A stretch of 6,798 nucleotides of DNA, from contig MVAA01000033.1 in the NCBI GenBank assembly GCA_003266105.1, positions 6,967 to 13,764 on the forward strand, read 5' to 3'. This stretch comes from Methanosphaera sp. rholeuAM6 (GTDB taxonomy: Archaea; Methanobacteriota; Methanobacteria; Methanobacteriales; Methanobacteriaceae). A program made the translations under genes and the position numbers. Under the pieces are notes generated by a model. That model saw nothing but the letters and a program-made list of their open reading frames with translations. It did no database searches and was not told the origin of the DNA. Every line of letters begins with the position of its first letter. Position 1 is the first letter of the stretch. Positions 1 through 5,952 of the stretch are shown piece by piece.

Positions 1-202
1 TTAATAATTGCTATAAACTTATTCAATTAAAATTATCTCCCAAAACTCATATCTCAAAAAATAGTTATTCAAAGGAAATAATATTTTAATTATCGGAAAA
101 AATCAACCTTCAACAAATATTTTTCATTCTTTTTTTAACCACAATCATATAATATATAATAATTACCTGAAATAAAAATAAGACTAATCAAAGTTAGGAG
201 TA
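1..202. other. Non-coding upstream region
   Basis: No open frame of useful length is visible on either strand. The stretch is strongly AT-rich. A T-rich run at about 119-136 could be the terminator of a gene lying left of the window, but no such gene is visible. The right part holds the TATA box and Shine-Dalgarno site of the first gene. Confidence 0.6.
147..160 (+). promoter_or_regulatory. Probable box A (TATA) of the short secreted-protein gene
   Basis: The run CATATAATATATAA sits about 50-65 bases before the likely start codon. An archaeal start site about 25 bases downstream would give a leader of roughly 30 bases that includes the AGGAG at 196-200. In such AT-rich DNA a TATA match alone is weak evidence; its position is the main support. 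Confidence 0.4.
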
Positions 203-211
203 ATGAAATTA

Positions 212-979
212 ATGAATAATAAAAAATCATTATTCATGTTGGCATTAATTCTCTTAATTCTAACGATAGCAACTGTAAACGCTTATACGAACCTTGATAA
301 TAATAAAACGCAATCTGACTCAGATAACATATACAATACAAGATTAGATGTAATCGTCGATAACATTACAGAAAAATATACGAAAGATACAAACAATAAC
401 TTTACGTTACTAAGTCTGAACAAGAATCAGAAAAAGGAAAATCAGTCAGGTACGGCAAAACTTAATAAATCAAAGCCAATATACTTTGCTATGGATCATG
501 TTAATGCTAATGATGAAGAAATACGTGACACAATTGTAAACAAACTGGAACAGGAAGGATTTGATGTTGTAACAGCAGAAATTGGACCTAATGAAATGTC
601 CAGAAATACACATTATATTTACGACAACAACATATCCGACGTTATAATTTTCCATCTATTCAATGGTGTGGATCCATCAACAATTAGGGAACTTGGCACA
701 AACGGAAATGACAATCGTGGACGTATTGTTCGCAGCAACAACAATGACGTGGTACTTGCCTGGTTCTATGACTCAGCAGATTGCGTCAATGATAACGGTT
801 CAGGAATTAATTATGTTTACGGAAGCGAAACGGGACCCAGCTTAGAGAATCCTAAGGAATATATGGAAGACAATGACATAATAGGAATTTGCACAAGCAG
901 TGACATGGGAAATCACACGGAAGATGCAGATTATACGGGAGAAAAAACGGTAGAAGAATTCATGAAACTATTCTACTAA
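212..979 (+). CDS. Secreted single-domain protein, paralogue of the N-terminal domain of the next gene
   Basis: Unrecognised family; probably exported and cell-surface or released. Residues 1-24 form a signal peptide (Lys-containing start, hydrophobic core, VNA before the likely cleavage site). Residues 25-90 are a polar Asn/Lys/Thr-rich linker. Residues 91-254 form the domain shared gaplessly with residues 131-294 of the protein at 1346-3754. By eye 98 of 164 positions are identical, including YFAMDH, NGVDPS (151-156), NGNDNRGRIVRS (164-175), NDVVLAWFYD (178-187), GSET and ICTSSD (226-231). Two cysteines (C191, C227) are conserved and may form a disulfide. The order of strand- and helix-like segments suggests an alpha/beta fold, which is inference. 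There is no C-terminal membrane segment. Start choice: AGGAG at 196-200 lies only 2 bases before the ATG at 203 but 11 before the ATG at 212, so 212 is preferred; using 203 adds three residues (258 instead of 255). Confidence 0.85.
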   Translation: MNNKKSLFMLALILLILTIATVNAYTNLDNNKTQSDSDNIYNTRLDVIVDNITEKYTKDTNNNFTLLSLNKNQKKENQSGTAKLNKSKPIYFAMDHVNANDEEIRDTIVNKLEQEGFDVVTAEIGPNEMSRNTHYIYDNNISDVIIFHLFNGVDPSTIRELGTNGNDNRGRIVRSNNNDVVLAWFYDSADCVNDNGSGINYVYGSETGPSLENPKEYMEDNDIIGICTSSDMGNHTEDADYTGEKTVEEFMKLFY

Positions 980-988
980 CCACCACTA

Positions 989-1002
989 TTTTTACTTTTA
1001 TT
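989..1002 (+). terminator. T-rich terminator after the short secreted-protein gene
   Basis: A run of mostly T begins 9 bases after the TAA stop, without a clear hairpin. This fits the oligo-T termination usual in archaea. Confidence 0.4.
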
Positions 1003-1046
1003 CCCTCTTGAAAGATTAATCCAATAAACACGTCAACTATAAAAAT

Positions 1047-1072
1047 TCATGACCACTTGATAGGTGTCATGA
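1047..1072. repeat. Imperfect palindrome with TCATGA ends
   Basis: TCATGAC at 1047-1053 pairs with GTCATGA at 1066-1072. Because TCATGA is itself a palindrome, TCATGAC also recurs directly at 1067-1073, exactly 20 bases on, about two helical turns. Such spacing suits a dimeric regulator binding one face of DNA. It could also be a chance match; no function is shown. Confidence 0.4.
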
Positions 1073-1077
1073 CTATA

Positions 1078-1108
1078 TGTTCTAAATGTAAAGTGTACAT
1101 ACGGAACA
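1078..1108. repeat. Imperfect inverted repeat TGTTC-N3-ATGTA / TACAT-N3-GAACA
   Basis: Arms at 1078-1090 and 1096-1108 match at 10 of 13 positions, with the three mismatches together in the middle, around a 5-base centre AAGTG. It lies about 240 bases before the long adhesin-like gene and about 180 before its probable TATA box, too far for a classic operator on that promoter. It may be a structured RNA element or a protein-binding site. Confidence 0.4.
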
Positions 1109-1270
1109 CTTATCATAAAAGGATAAATCTATCTTAATCAGACTTATTCAATTTCTTTTTGGTATAAAGAGTCATCGATAGAACAATATTGTGGAAATAC
1201 CTCTATGTTATATTAAAAATCATTCGATTAGATGTGGAATTTTTATTAGTTAATAACGATTTAAATTTAA

Positions 1271-1295
1271 TTTTAAAAGGATATTTTAAATACTA
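1271..1295 (+). promoter_or_regulatory. Probable BRE and TATA box of the adhesin-like gene
   Basis: A purine-rich stretch AAAAGG (1275-1280) precedes TTTTAAATACTA (1284-1295), resembling an archaeal BRE plus box A. Initiation about 25 bases downstream would give a leader of about 30 bases containing the Shine-Dalgarno GGTGA (1338-1342). Confidence 0.45.
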
Positions 1296-1345
1296 TGAAC
1301 TATAAATGTAAAAAACAGTTCGATTTCAAAAATAAATGGTGAATT

Positions 1346-3754
1346 ATGAATAAAAGTTTATATAAGGCGTTTTTCTTATTAATTACATTTACAGTTTTGA
1401 TACTTGCATCAACAATCGTTAGTGCAACTAATCAAACATGCAATGAATCAATAAGTAGTACAAACGAAGTAAATATTGAACAATTAGATGTTCAAAAGAA
1501 GACAACAACAACAAATGTTAAAACAAATAACAAGATTAACGCAGATACTAATAAAAATAATAACAACAAGTCTTCAACTAGCAACAATATAACAACATCA
1601 CAAAAACAGACAAACCAAAACAGTAGCACTTCAAACAATAGCAAAACAATAGTAAAAATTAACCTAACAAAGAGTGACAAGACAACTAAGGAATCAGGTG
1701 TGATGAATATAACACTTGACAAAAGCAAAAAAATATATTTTGCAATGGATCATACCAACAAAAACGATAAGGCAATCTGTAACAATGTTGTCAACACATT
1801 AAAACAAGCAGGATTCAATGTTGTACGATACACAATTGGACCAAGTGCCATGTACAAAAATATGCTCTATCTCTATAACCATAAGATAACAAATGCAATA
1901 ATGTTCCACCTGTTTAATGGAGTGGATCCGTCCAACATTAAGGAAGTTGCTAAAAATGGAAACGACAACCGTGGAAGAATAGTTCGCAGCCGCGGAAATG
2001 ATGTGGTTCTTGCATGGTTCTACGATGCATCCGACTGTGTTAACGAAGAAGGTTCCTGTTACAGCAGTGTACGAGGCAGTGAAACAAGCGGCAGAATGTA
2101 TAATCCACGAAATTACATGGACAACAATGATATATACTACATATGTACAAGCAGTGACCACGGAAAACACAAGTCAACAGCCGATTACAACGGAATAAAA
2201 ACCGCCAACGAGTTTATAAAACTCTTCAGTCAGGAAACGATAACAACAGTAACACATACAAGTATCAATAAAGCCAGCGTTACTCTTAAAGGAACTGTAA
2301 AAGGAAGTGCAAGTACCAGCATATCAGGAAGTATCTCTCTTCAGGATTCAAATGACAATATCATACAGGAAGACATAAAAGTGGATGAAGGAAACTTTAA
2401 TACCACATTTAATCTAAACAATACAGGTGAACAAACCATTAAAGTCAACTTCCTGGCCAGCGGAAAAAACCGTGCCAGCAACACTACAGTTAACGTCAAT
2501 ATACCTAAAAACGTGACTATCAACATAAAACAGGTAGGCAACACTATCGGTTATACCAGATTGGATATTACTGTATTGGACGATAAAACCAACAAAACGG
2601 AAAATGACAGAAAGGTATACATTAAGTCTTCCAATGGAAAAGTTAGTGTAATCACTACAAACTCGCAGGGAACAGCAAGCCTAAAAGTCAATTCCACTAA
2701 AAAGGAAAACTTTGAAATAAGCTGTTTTGATGATGATGACCACTTACTAAACAGTGTTAAAAAGCTTGTGACTGTTAAAAAGAATAATGTTGTCGTAACT
2801 GTCAGTTCCGTCAAATCAACAATTGGTGAAAAGGTTACTCTTAAAGCCACGATAAAGGATCAAAAAGGTAATCCTGTCAGTGGTGGAAATGTAATCTTCA
2901 AATTAAACAATGAAAGGCTCAGAGAGGATAAAAGTTTTGACAGCAACGAATCAGAATTAGTTCTTAAGGTCAAAAACGGTGTTGCAAGCGTTAAGATTGT
3001 AGCCGATTTAAAGCTGAGAAATCTTCAAAACATTACGGCCTATTATACCGGTAATTATAAGTATTATTCAAAGGTTTCAAAAGTAGTTAAAGCAAAAATC
3101 AATAAAAGAAAAGCGATCATGACAGTTACTGCTTCAAAAACAAGCGTCAATACATACGAAACTATTGAATTTGTTGCAAAACTTAATGATACAACCCCAA
3201 ACTCCAAGAACAGCAATATGCTCTATAAGAAGGCCCATGTAATGTTTAAGGTTAACGGTAAGACAATCAAGGATTCTAACGGTGAAACTGTACTGGTTAA
3301 ATTACGTAAGGATAATACTGCCCGGTATATCTATACTGTTGCTGCCGGAACTGCCGGTTTAACAAGCAAGTTTAATGTTAAAAATTATAATGTTACTGCA
3401 ATACTGGTTTGTGATGAATATTACAGTTCAAAGAATTCAACAATATATCATGTGAATCCTTCCAGTACAAAGATTAAAATAAGTAAGGCAATGATAAAGA
3501 ACAATACCCTTAGTGTTGAAGCAAAGGTTAAGGATTATAAGGGCTATAATACAAGGGGCAATTTGAAGGTATATCTGAAATTAGACGATGAGAAATATCT
3601 TGAGAATGATAATGTTAAATATTTTACCGTGAAAAATGGAATCGTTAAAATTAAGTTGTCTCTTGATAACGTTAGTGTTTCTAAAATTAAATTATGTCTT
3701 GTTAAAAGTGTAGCTTACTGTTCATCCAGTGCTAAATGTACTGTTAAACAGTAA
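1346..3754 (+). CDS. Secreted adhesin-like protein with Ig-like repeats
   Basis: An 802-residue exported protein, likely on the cell surface. Residues 1-27 are a signal peptide (VSA cleavage site). Residues 28-120 are a low-complexity Thr/Asn/Ser/Lys linker. Residues 131-294 are the same unnamed domain as in the upstream gene, with NGVDPS (191-196), NGNDNRGRIVRS (204-215), NDVVLAWFYD (218-227) and cysteines C145, C231, C238 and C267. Residues from about 295 to 802 look like five beta-sandwich segments of 90-120 residues. The third (about 480-587) carries bacterial-Ig-like signatures: GEKVTLKATIKD, GNPVSGGNVIFK and NITAYYTGNYKYYS. The fourth (588-705) repeats the pattern and the last contains C784, C792 and C798. 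I see no C-terminal membrane helix, sortase-type signal or pseudomurein-binding repeat, so the attachment mode is unclear. The start is supported by GGTGA at 1338-1342. Many such proteins in methanogens are annotated adhesin-like; actual adhesion is inferred. Confidence 0.88.
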   Translation: MNKSLYKAFFLLITFTVLILASTIVSATNQTCNESISSTNEVNIEQLDVQKKTTTTNVKTNNKINADTNKNNNNKSSTSNNITTSQKQTNQNSSTSNNSKTIVKINLTKSDKTTKESGVMNITLDKSKKIYFAMDHTNKNDKAICNNVVNTLKQAGFNVVRYTIGPSAMYKNMLYLYNHKITNAIMFHLFNGVDPSNIKEVAKNGNDNRGRIVRSRGNDVVLAWFYDASDCVNEEGSCYSSVRGSETSGRMYNPRNYMDNNDIYYICTSSDHGKHKSTADYNGIKTANEFIKLFSQETITTVTHTSINKASVTLKGTVKGSASTSISGSISLQDSNDNIIQEDIKVDEGNFNTTFNLNNTGEQTIKVNFLASGKNRASNTTVNVNIPKNVTINIKQVGNTIGYTRLDITVLDDKTNKTENDRKVYIKSSNGKVSVITTNSQGTASLKVNSTKKENFEISCFDDDDHLLNSVKKLVTVKKNNVVVTVSSVKSTIGEKVTLKATIKDQKGNPVSGGNVIFKLNNERLREDKSFDSNESELVLKVKNGVASVKIVADLKLRNLQNITAYYTGNYKYYSKVSKVVKAKINKRKAIMTVTASKTSVNTYETIEFVAKLNDTTPNSKNSNMLYKKAHVMFKVNGKTIKDSNGETVLVKLRKDNTARYIYTVAAGTAGLTSKFNVKNYNVTAILVCDEYYSSKNSTIYHVNPSSTKIKISKAMIKNNTLSVEAKVKDYKGYNTRGNLKVYLKLDDEKYLENDNVKYFTVKNGIVKIKLSLDNVSVSKIKLCLVKSVAYCSSSAKCTVKQ

Positions 3755-3773
3755 TGACTTACCTTATTTCCAC

Positions 3774-3781
3774 TTTTTTTT
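3774..3781 (+). terminator. T8 terminator of the adhesin-like gene
   Basis: Eight consecutive T begin 20 bases after the stop codon, with no strong hairpin. The tract touches the stop codon of the convergent minus-strand gene, so the two transcripts end against each other. Confidence 0.5.
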
Positions 3782-4133
3782 ATAATGAGTATTCTATGCT
3801 GTGACTGGTGCATTTTAGTATGTCATTATTTTCATCGCTTGTTTCTTCGTTTTTTATCAGACTGAAATACTGTTTGAACGTATCATTCAATTGATTGGTA
3901 TTGATGTATTCTATGAGTTTTCCTTGTTTTTTATCTTCAATTATTATATCATATATTTTTTCTGGTTCAAAATAGGATATGCTGATGGTTTTATTATCTG
4001 ATTCTAATATTGTATGTTCAAAGAGCACTACTCCGAATGAATATAGCATTTCTATCTCATTTTCAGTCTCTTTATCCTTTTCTATTCTAGTATTTTGTGT
4101 TTCCTTAATCCCCTCAAATAACATGTCACTCAC
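3780..4133 (-). CDS. Hypothetical acidic protein, 117 residues
   Basis: I do not recognise this protein. It is cytoplasmic by appearance: no signal peptide or membrane helix, rich in Glu, Asp, Lys and Asn. The first 30 residues are very polar, possibly helical or disordered; the middle (about 31-75) alternates hydrophobic and polar residues as in a small beta or alpha/beta domain. The last 20 residues are again polar with a single Cys. The first in-frame start is GTG at 4133; an ATG three codons in (4124) is an equally good start, since AGTGA just before it is a weak Shine-Dalgarno match and no strong site precedes either. The opposite-strand frame is Ser/Leu/Ile-rich and looks like a shadow, so this strand is preferred. 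It stands alone, convergent with the adhesin-like gene. Confidence 0.6.
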   Translation of the reverse strand: MSDMLFEGIKETQNTRIEKDKETENEIEMLYSFGVVLFEHTILESDNKTISISYFEPEKIYDIIIEDKKQGKLIEYINTNQLNDTFKQYFSLIKNEETSDENNDILKCTSHSIEYSL

Positions 4134-4528
4134 TATTGTAATATATTTGAATTTTTATCTTATATTCTTTTTGTTAATATGATTATTCATATTGTTAAAT
4201 TAAATTTTCATGTTATAATTTTATAGTTTTTATTGTTATCTTTATTTTTTCTTTAAGTTAATTCTTTTAAATACATGGTAATGATAAGTTACTGATAATA
4301 TTTTTTCTGATGGGGTATATGCTTTGATTATATATTCAATTTTTGGATGTATTTGTTTTGAAAATGTAAGTATTTTCATCAAAATAAGGTTTTAATTCAT
4401 TTATTTTAGTTTATTTGGATATTGTTATTATAATATTAAACATTGTTTAATTATAATCGATAAAAAAGTATTAATAATAATATAAACATATATAACAGTA
4501 TAAAACTTGTATACATGGTGCAAAAAAG
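4134..4528. other. Very AT-rich intergenic region with short palindromes
   Basis: No convincing ORF is present. AATATGA/TCATATT (4176-4193) lies just upstream of the probable promoter of the minus-strand 117-residue gene. TGAAAAT/ATTTTCA (4359-4378) is a 7-bp hairpin. ATTAAACATTGTTTAAT (4435-4451) is a 17-base palindrome upstream of the small basic ORF. In DNA this AT-rich, palindromes of 7 bp arise easily by chance. Confidence 0.5.
4476..4497 (+). promoter_or_regulatory. Probable TATA box of the small basic ORF
   Basis: A run of TATA-like sequence, including ATATAAACATATATA, lies about 35-50 bases before the ATG at 4529. Initiation about 25 bases downstream would fall shortly before the GGTG at 4517-4520. 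Confidence 0.4.
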
Positions 4529-4624
4529 ATGACTAAAAAAAGGATAATGAAAAAACGTTTCATTAAAAAGCTGCGTATGACAAAATACAAAAAACACGTA
4601 GTGAAATTCGAAAAAAATTATTAA
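4529..4624 (+). CDS. Small highly basic protein, 31 residues, unrecognised
   Basis: This short ORF begins MTKKRIMKKRFIKK and ends FEKNY. Of 31 residues, 14 are Lys or Arg, one is His and only one is acidic, so it would be expected to bind nucleic acid or the ribosome; that is inference from charge alone. Support for a real gene: GGTG at 4517-4520 with spacing like that of the uspA gene in this window, a TATA-like run at 4476-4497, a T7 tract 15 bases after the TAA, and codons such as CTG, CGT and CAC in an otherwise extreme AT-rich stretch. It resembles small ribosomal proteins such as eL41 in size and charge, but I do not see a sequence match. The longer opposite-strand frame here is Phe/Leu-rich and looks like its shadow. 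Confidence 0.5.
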   Translation: MTKKRIMKKRFIKKLRMTKYKKHVVKFEKNY

Positions 4625-4638
4625 ATCACTCATAATAC

Positions 4639-4645
4639 TTTTTTT
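4639..4645 (+). terminator. T7 tract after the small basic ORF
   Basis: Seven T follow the TAA stop of the small ORF by 15 bases and lie before the tRNA promoter, as expected for a separate short transcript. Confidence 0.4.
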
Positions 4646-4672
4646 GAAAAGAAATCAACAAAAATAGATAAA

Positions 4673-4682
4673 TTTATATATG
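4673..4682 (+). promoter_or_regulatory. Box A promoter of tRNA-Asn
   Basis: TTTATATATG matches the archaeal box A consensus well and lies 33-42 bases before the first base of the tRNA, the expected place for a stable RNA gene with a short 5' leader. Confidence 0.7.
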
Positions 4683-4714
4683 AAAAGAAAGATACTATAA
4701 TTATACTTCTATAT

Positions 4715-4787
<73 letters not shown>

Positions 4788-4794
4788 CTAATCA

Positions 4795-4818
4795 TTTTCT
4801 ATTTTTAATATTATTTTT
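4795..4818 (+). terminator. T-rich terminator of tRNA-Asn
   Basis: Three T runs (4795-4798, 4802-4806, 4814-4818) follow the tRNA closely without a hairpin, as is usual for archaeal tRNA genes. They end just before the stop codon of the convergent peptidase-like gene. Confidence 0.45.
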
Positions 4819-4824
4819 AACAGA

Positions 4825-5673
4825 CTATTTTATTTTCATGTCAAATTCAGTAATGTAATTTTCCAAATCAGAGATATTTCCCTCTCCATTTACAAAATAG
4901 TCAAATATGAAATAGATCATTTCCTGCATGAATTCAACTTTTTCTACTTCATTAAAACGTTCATCACAGTAATCAAACGTTAACTTCTGATTCAACACTT
5001 CCATATCATCAGTAACAAACTGATTGGAAATGCTGGAACGTAAGTCATCAGAAATAATTGGTTTAAACATGTCATCTATATCATGACTGATTTCATGAGC
5101 AAAAATGAAAAACTGTTTTGACTGTTCAACATCAATACCCAACTCCATCAATAACTGTAAGAAAGAAAGATAATTCTGATACTCCGGTGGTGTAAAACGT
5201 CCTTCAACAATATATGACAAATATTCATCAGCAACACGATTTTCAATAGAGTTATTGAGCATAAACATGACCAATGATTCAATTATACAACATTTATTAA
5301 TATTAAAAAGTCTGTACAACCATTTTTCAAAAATCTGAGCATAGAGATGATGGGTTAACTCATGAATAATAGTTACAATCTGCTGAGATTCCGGTAACTT
5401 ATCATTGATGTATATCTTTTTGTAAATATAATAACCTGATGAAATTTCCTTATCGGAATAATATATGTTAACATGCTGATTGGCAATTCTTTTAATGTTA
5501 TCTAAAGCAGAAACATTGGTGTCTAAAAACAGACCCTCAATAGTTTCGGCATATATTTCACCGATAATTTCCTTATAGTCTTCAACAGTAAAATCAGCAC
5601 TTTCAATAAAATCCAAATTATTTTGGGTCAATAATTCATATAATGTAGATATCTCCTCATCAAGAGTAATCAT
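4825..5673 (-). CDS. HExxH putative zinc metallopeptidase (ImmA/IrrE-like minigluzincin?)
   Basis: A 282-residue protein, apparently cytoplasmic, with no signal peptide. The segment YYIYKKIYIND (81-91) followed by IVTIIHELTHHLY (about 99-111) resembles the strand plus active-site helix of minigluzincins such as ImmA/IrrE: HELTH at 104-108 supplies two zinc-binding His and the catalytic Glu. A following helix SIENRVADEYLSYIV (about 142-156) resembles the ExxAxxFA helix of that family, with E144 or E150 as third ligand; this family link is inference. A second HExxH, HEISH, lies at 193-197 in the C-terminal half, which I do not otherwise recognise. Start choice: the first ATG (5685) has no Shine-Dalgarno site, whereas GGTGGT (5678-5683) lies correctly before the ATG at 5673, so the protein probably begins MITLDEE; the longer reading has 286 residues. 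Substrate unknown. Confidence 0.75.
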   Translation of the reverse strand: MITLDEEISTLYELLTQNNLDFIESADFTVEDYKEIIGEIYAETIEGLFLDTNVSALDNIKRIANQHVNIYYSDKEISSGYYIYKKIYINDKLPESQQIVTIIHELTHHLYAQIFEKWLYRLFNINKCCIIESLVMFMLNNSIENRVADEYLSYIVEGRFTPPEYQNYLSFLQLLMELGIDVEQSKQFFIFAHEISHDIDDMFKPIISDDLRSSISNQFVTDDMEVLNQKLTFDYCDERFNEVEKVEFMQEMIYFIFDYFVNGEGNISDLENYITEFDMKIK

Positions 5674-5712
5674 TAATACCACCATCTGTTAATTAATATT
5701 TAATTTAAATAA

Positions 5713-5724
5713 GTATATATAACC
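5713..5724 (-). promoter_or_regulatory. Box A promoter of the metallopeptidase-like gene
   Basis: Read on the minus strand this is GGTTATATATAC, a good box A about 40-50 bases before the start at 5673. The AATAGG just upstream on that strand could be part of the BRE. Predicted initiation near 5690 gives a short leader that includes the GGTGGT site. Confidence 0.55.
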
Positions 5725-5908
5725 TATTCTTTTTAGTCTAACCTCATAAACATTACATGAAAATAGCGGATTCCACATTTAGTATTTTTTCAAATTAAAA
5801 TAATAAGCATAATATTTTAGATATTTTATTTAATATTTAGAAATGAAAAATTAATAACCATCCATCAAATACTTTTGAATATTGATAAGATTTATTATTC
5901 ACTTAAAA

Positions 5909-5919
5909 CATATAAATTA
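5909..5919 (+). promoter_or_regulatory. Possible TATA box of the universal stress protein gene
   Basis: CATATAAATTA lies 34-44 bases before the ATG at 5953 and would give a short leader around the Shine-Dalgarno AGGTGG (5937-5942). Between this and the opposite-facing promoter, 5725-5908 shows only AT-rich direct repeats of ATATTTTA (5812-5819 and 5821-5828) and no gene. Confidence 0.45.
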
Positions 5920-5952
5920 TTATCTAGTTAAAAAATAGGTGGAATATTCAGT

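Larger units (their letters stand above)
980..1345. other. Intergenic region with two imperfect inverted repeats
   Basis: No ORF of note lies in these 366 bases. They contain the terminator of the upstream gene, inverted repeats at 1047-1072 and 1078-1108, and the promoter of the long adhesin-like gene near the right end. The rest is AT-rich with nothing recognisable. Confidence 0.6.

Noticed and set aside
470..845. Minus-strand frame at 470-655 and plus-strand frame at 663-845 inside the short secreted-protein gene
   Set aside because: Both lie wholly inside a gene supported by a strongly conserved paralogue; they are shadow frames with Cys/Phe/Tyr-rich or Met/Thr-rich composition.
1502..1513. 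(ACA)4 microsatellite in the linker of the adhesin-like gene as a phase-variation site
   Set aside because: Triplet repeats in frame would only add or remove Thr residues and the run is short, so no on/off switching is expected.
1492..2850. Several minus- and plus-strand frames inside the adhesin-like gene
   Set aside because: They are hydrophobic, low-complexity antisense or alternative readings of the Thr/Asn/Lys-rich coding strand, without Shine-Dalgarno or promoter support.
3979..4182. Plus-strand frame of 67 residues, Ser/Leu/Ile-rich with a hydrophobic tail
   Set aside because: It is mostly antisense to the 117-residue gene, whose Glu/Lys/Asn-rich composition matches other genes here; the hydrophobic tail simply reads T-rich intergenic DNA.
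4176..4193. AATATGA/TCATATT palindrome as an operator of the 117-residue gene
   Set aside because: Placed suitably upstream, but made almost only of A and T in a region where such palindromes are expected by chance; noted within the intergenic entry instead.
4451..4633. Minus-strand frame of 60 residues, Phe/Leu/Tyr-rich
   Set aside because: It is the complement of A-rich DNA around the small basic ORF and has no Shine-Dalgarno site; its composition is that expected from a shadow.
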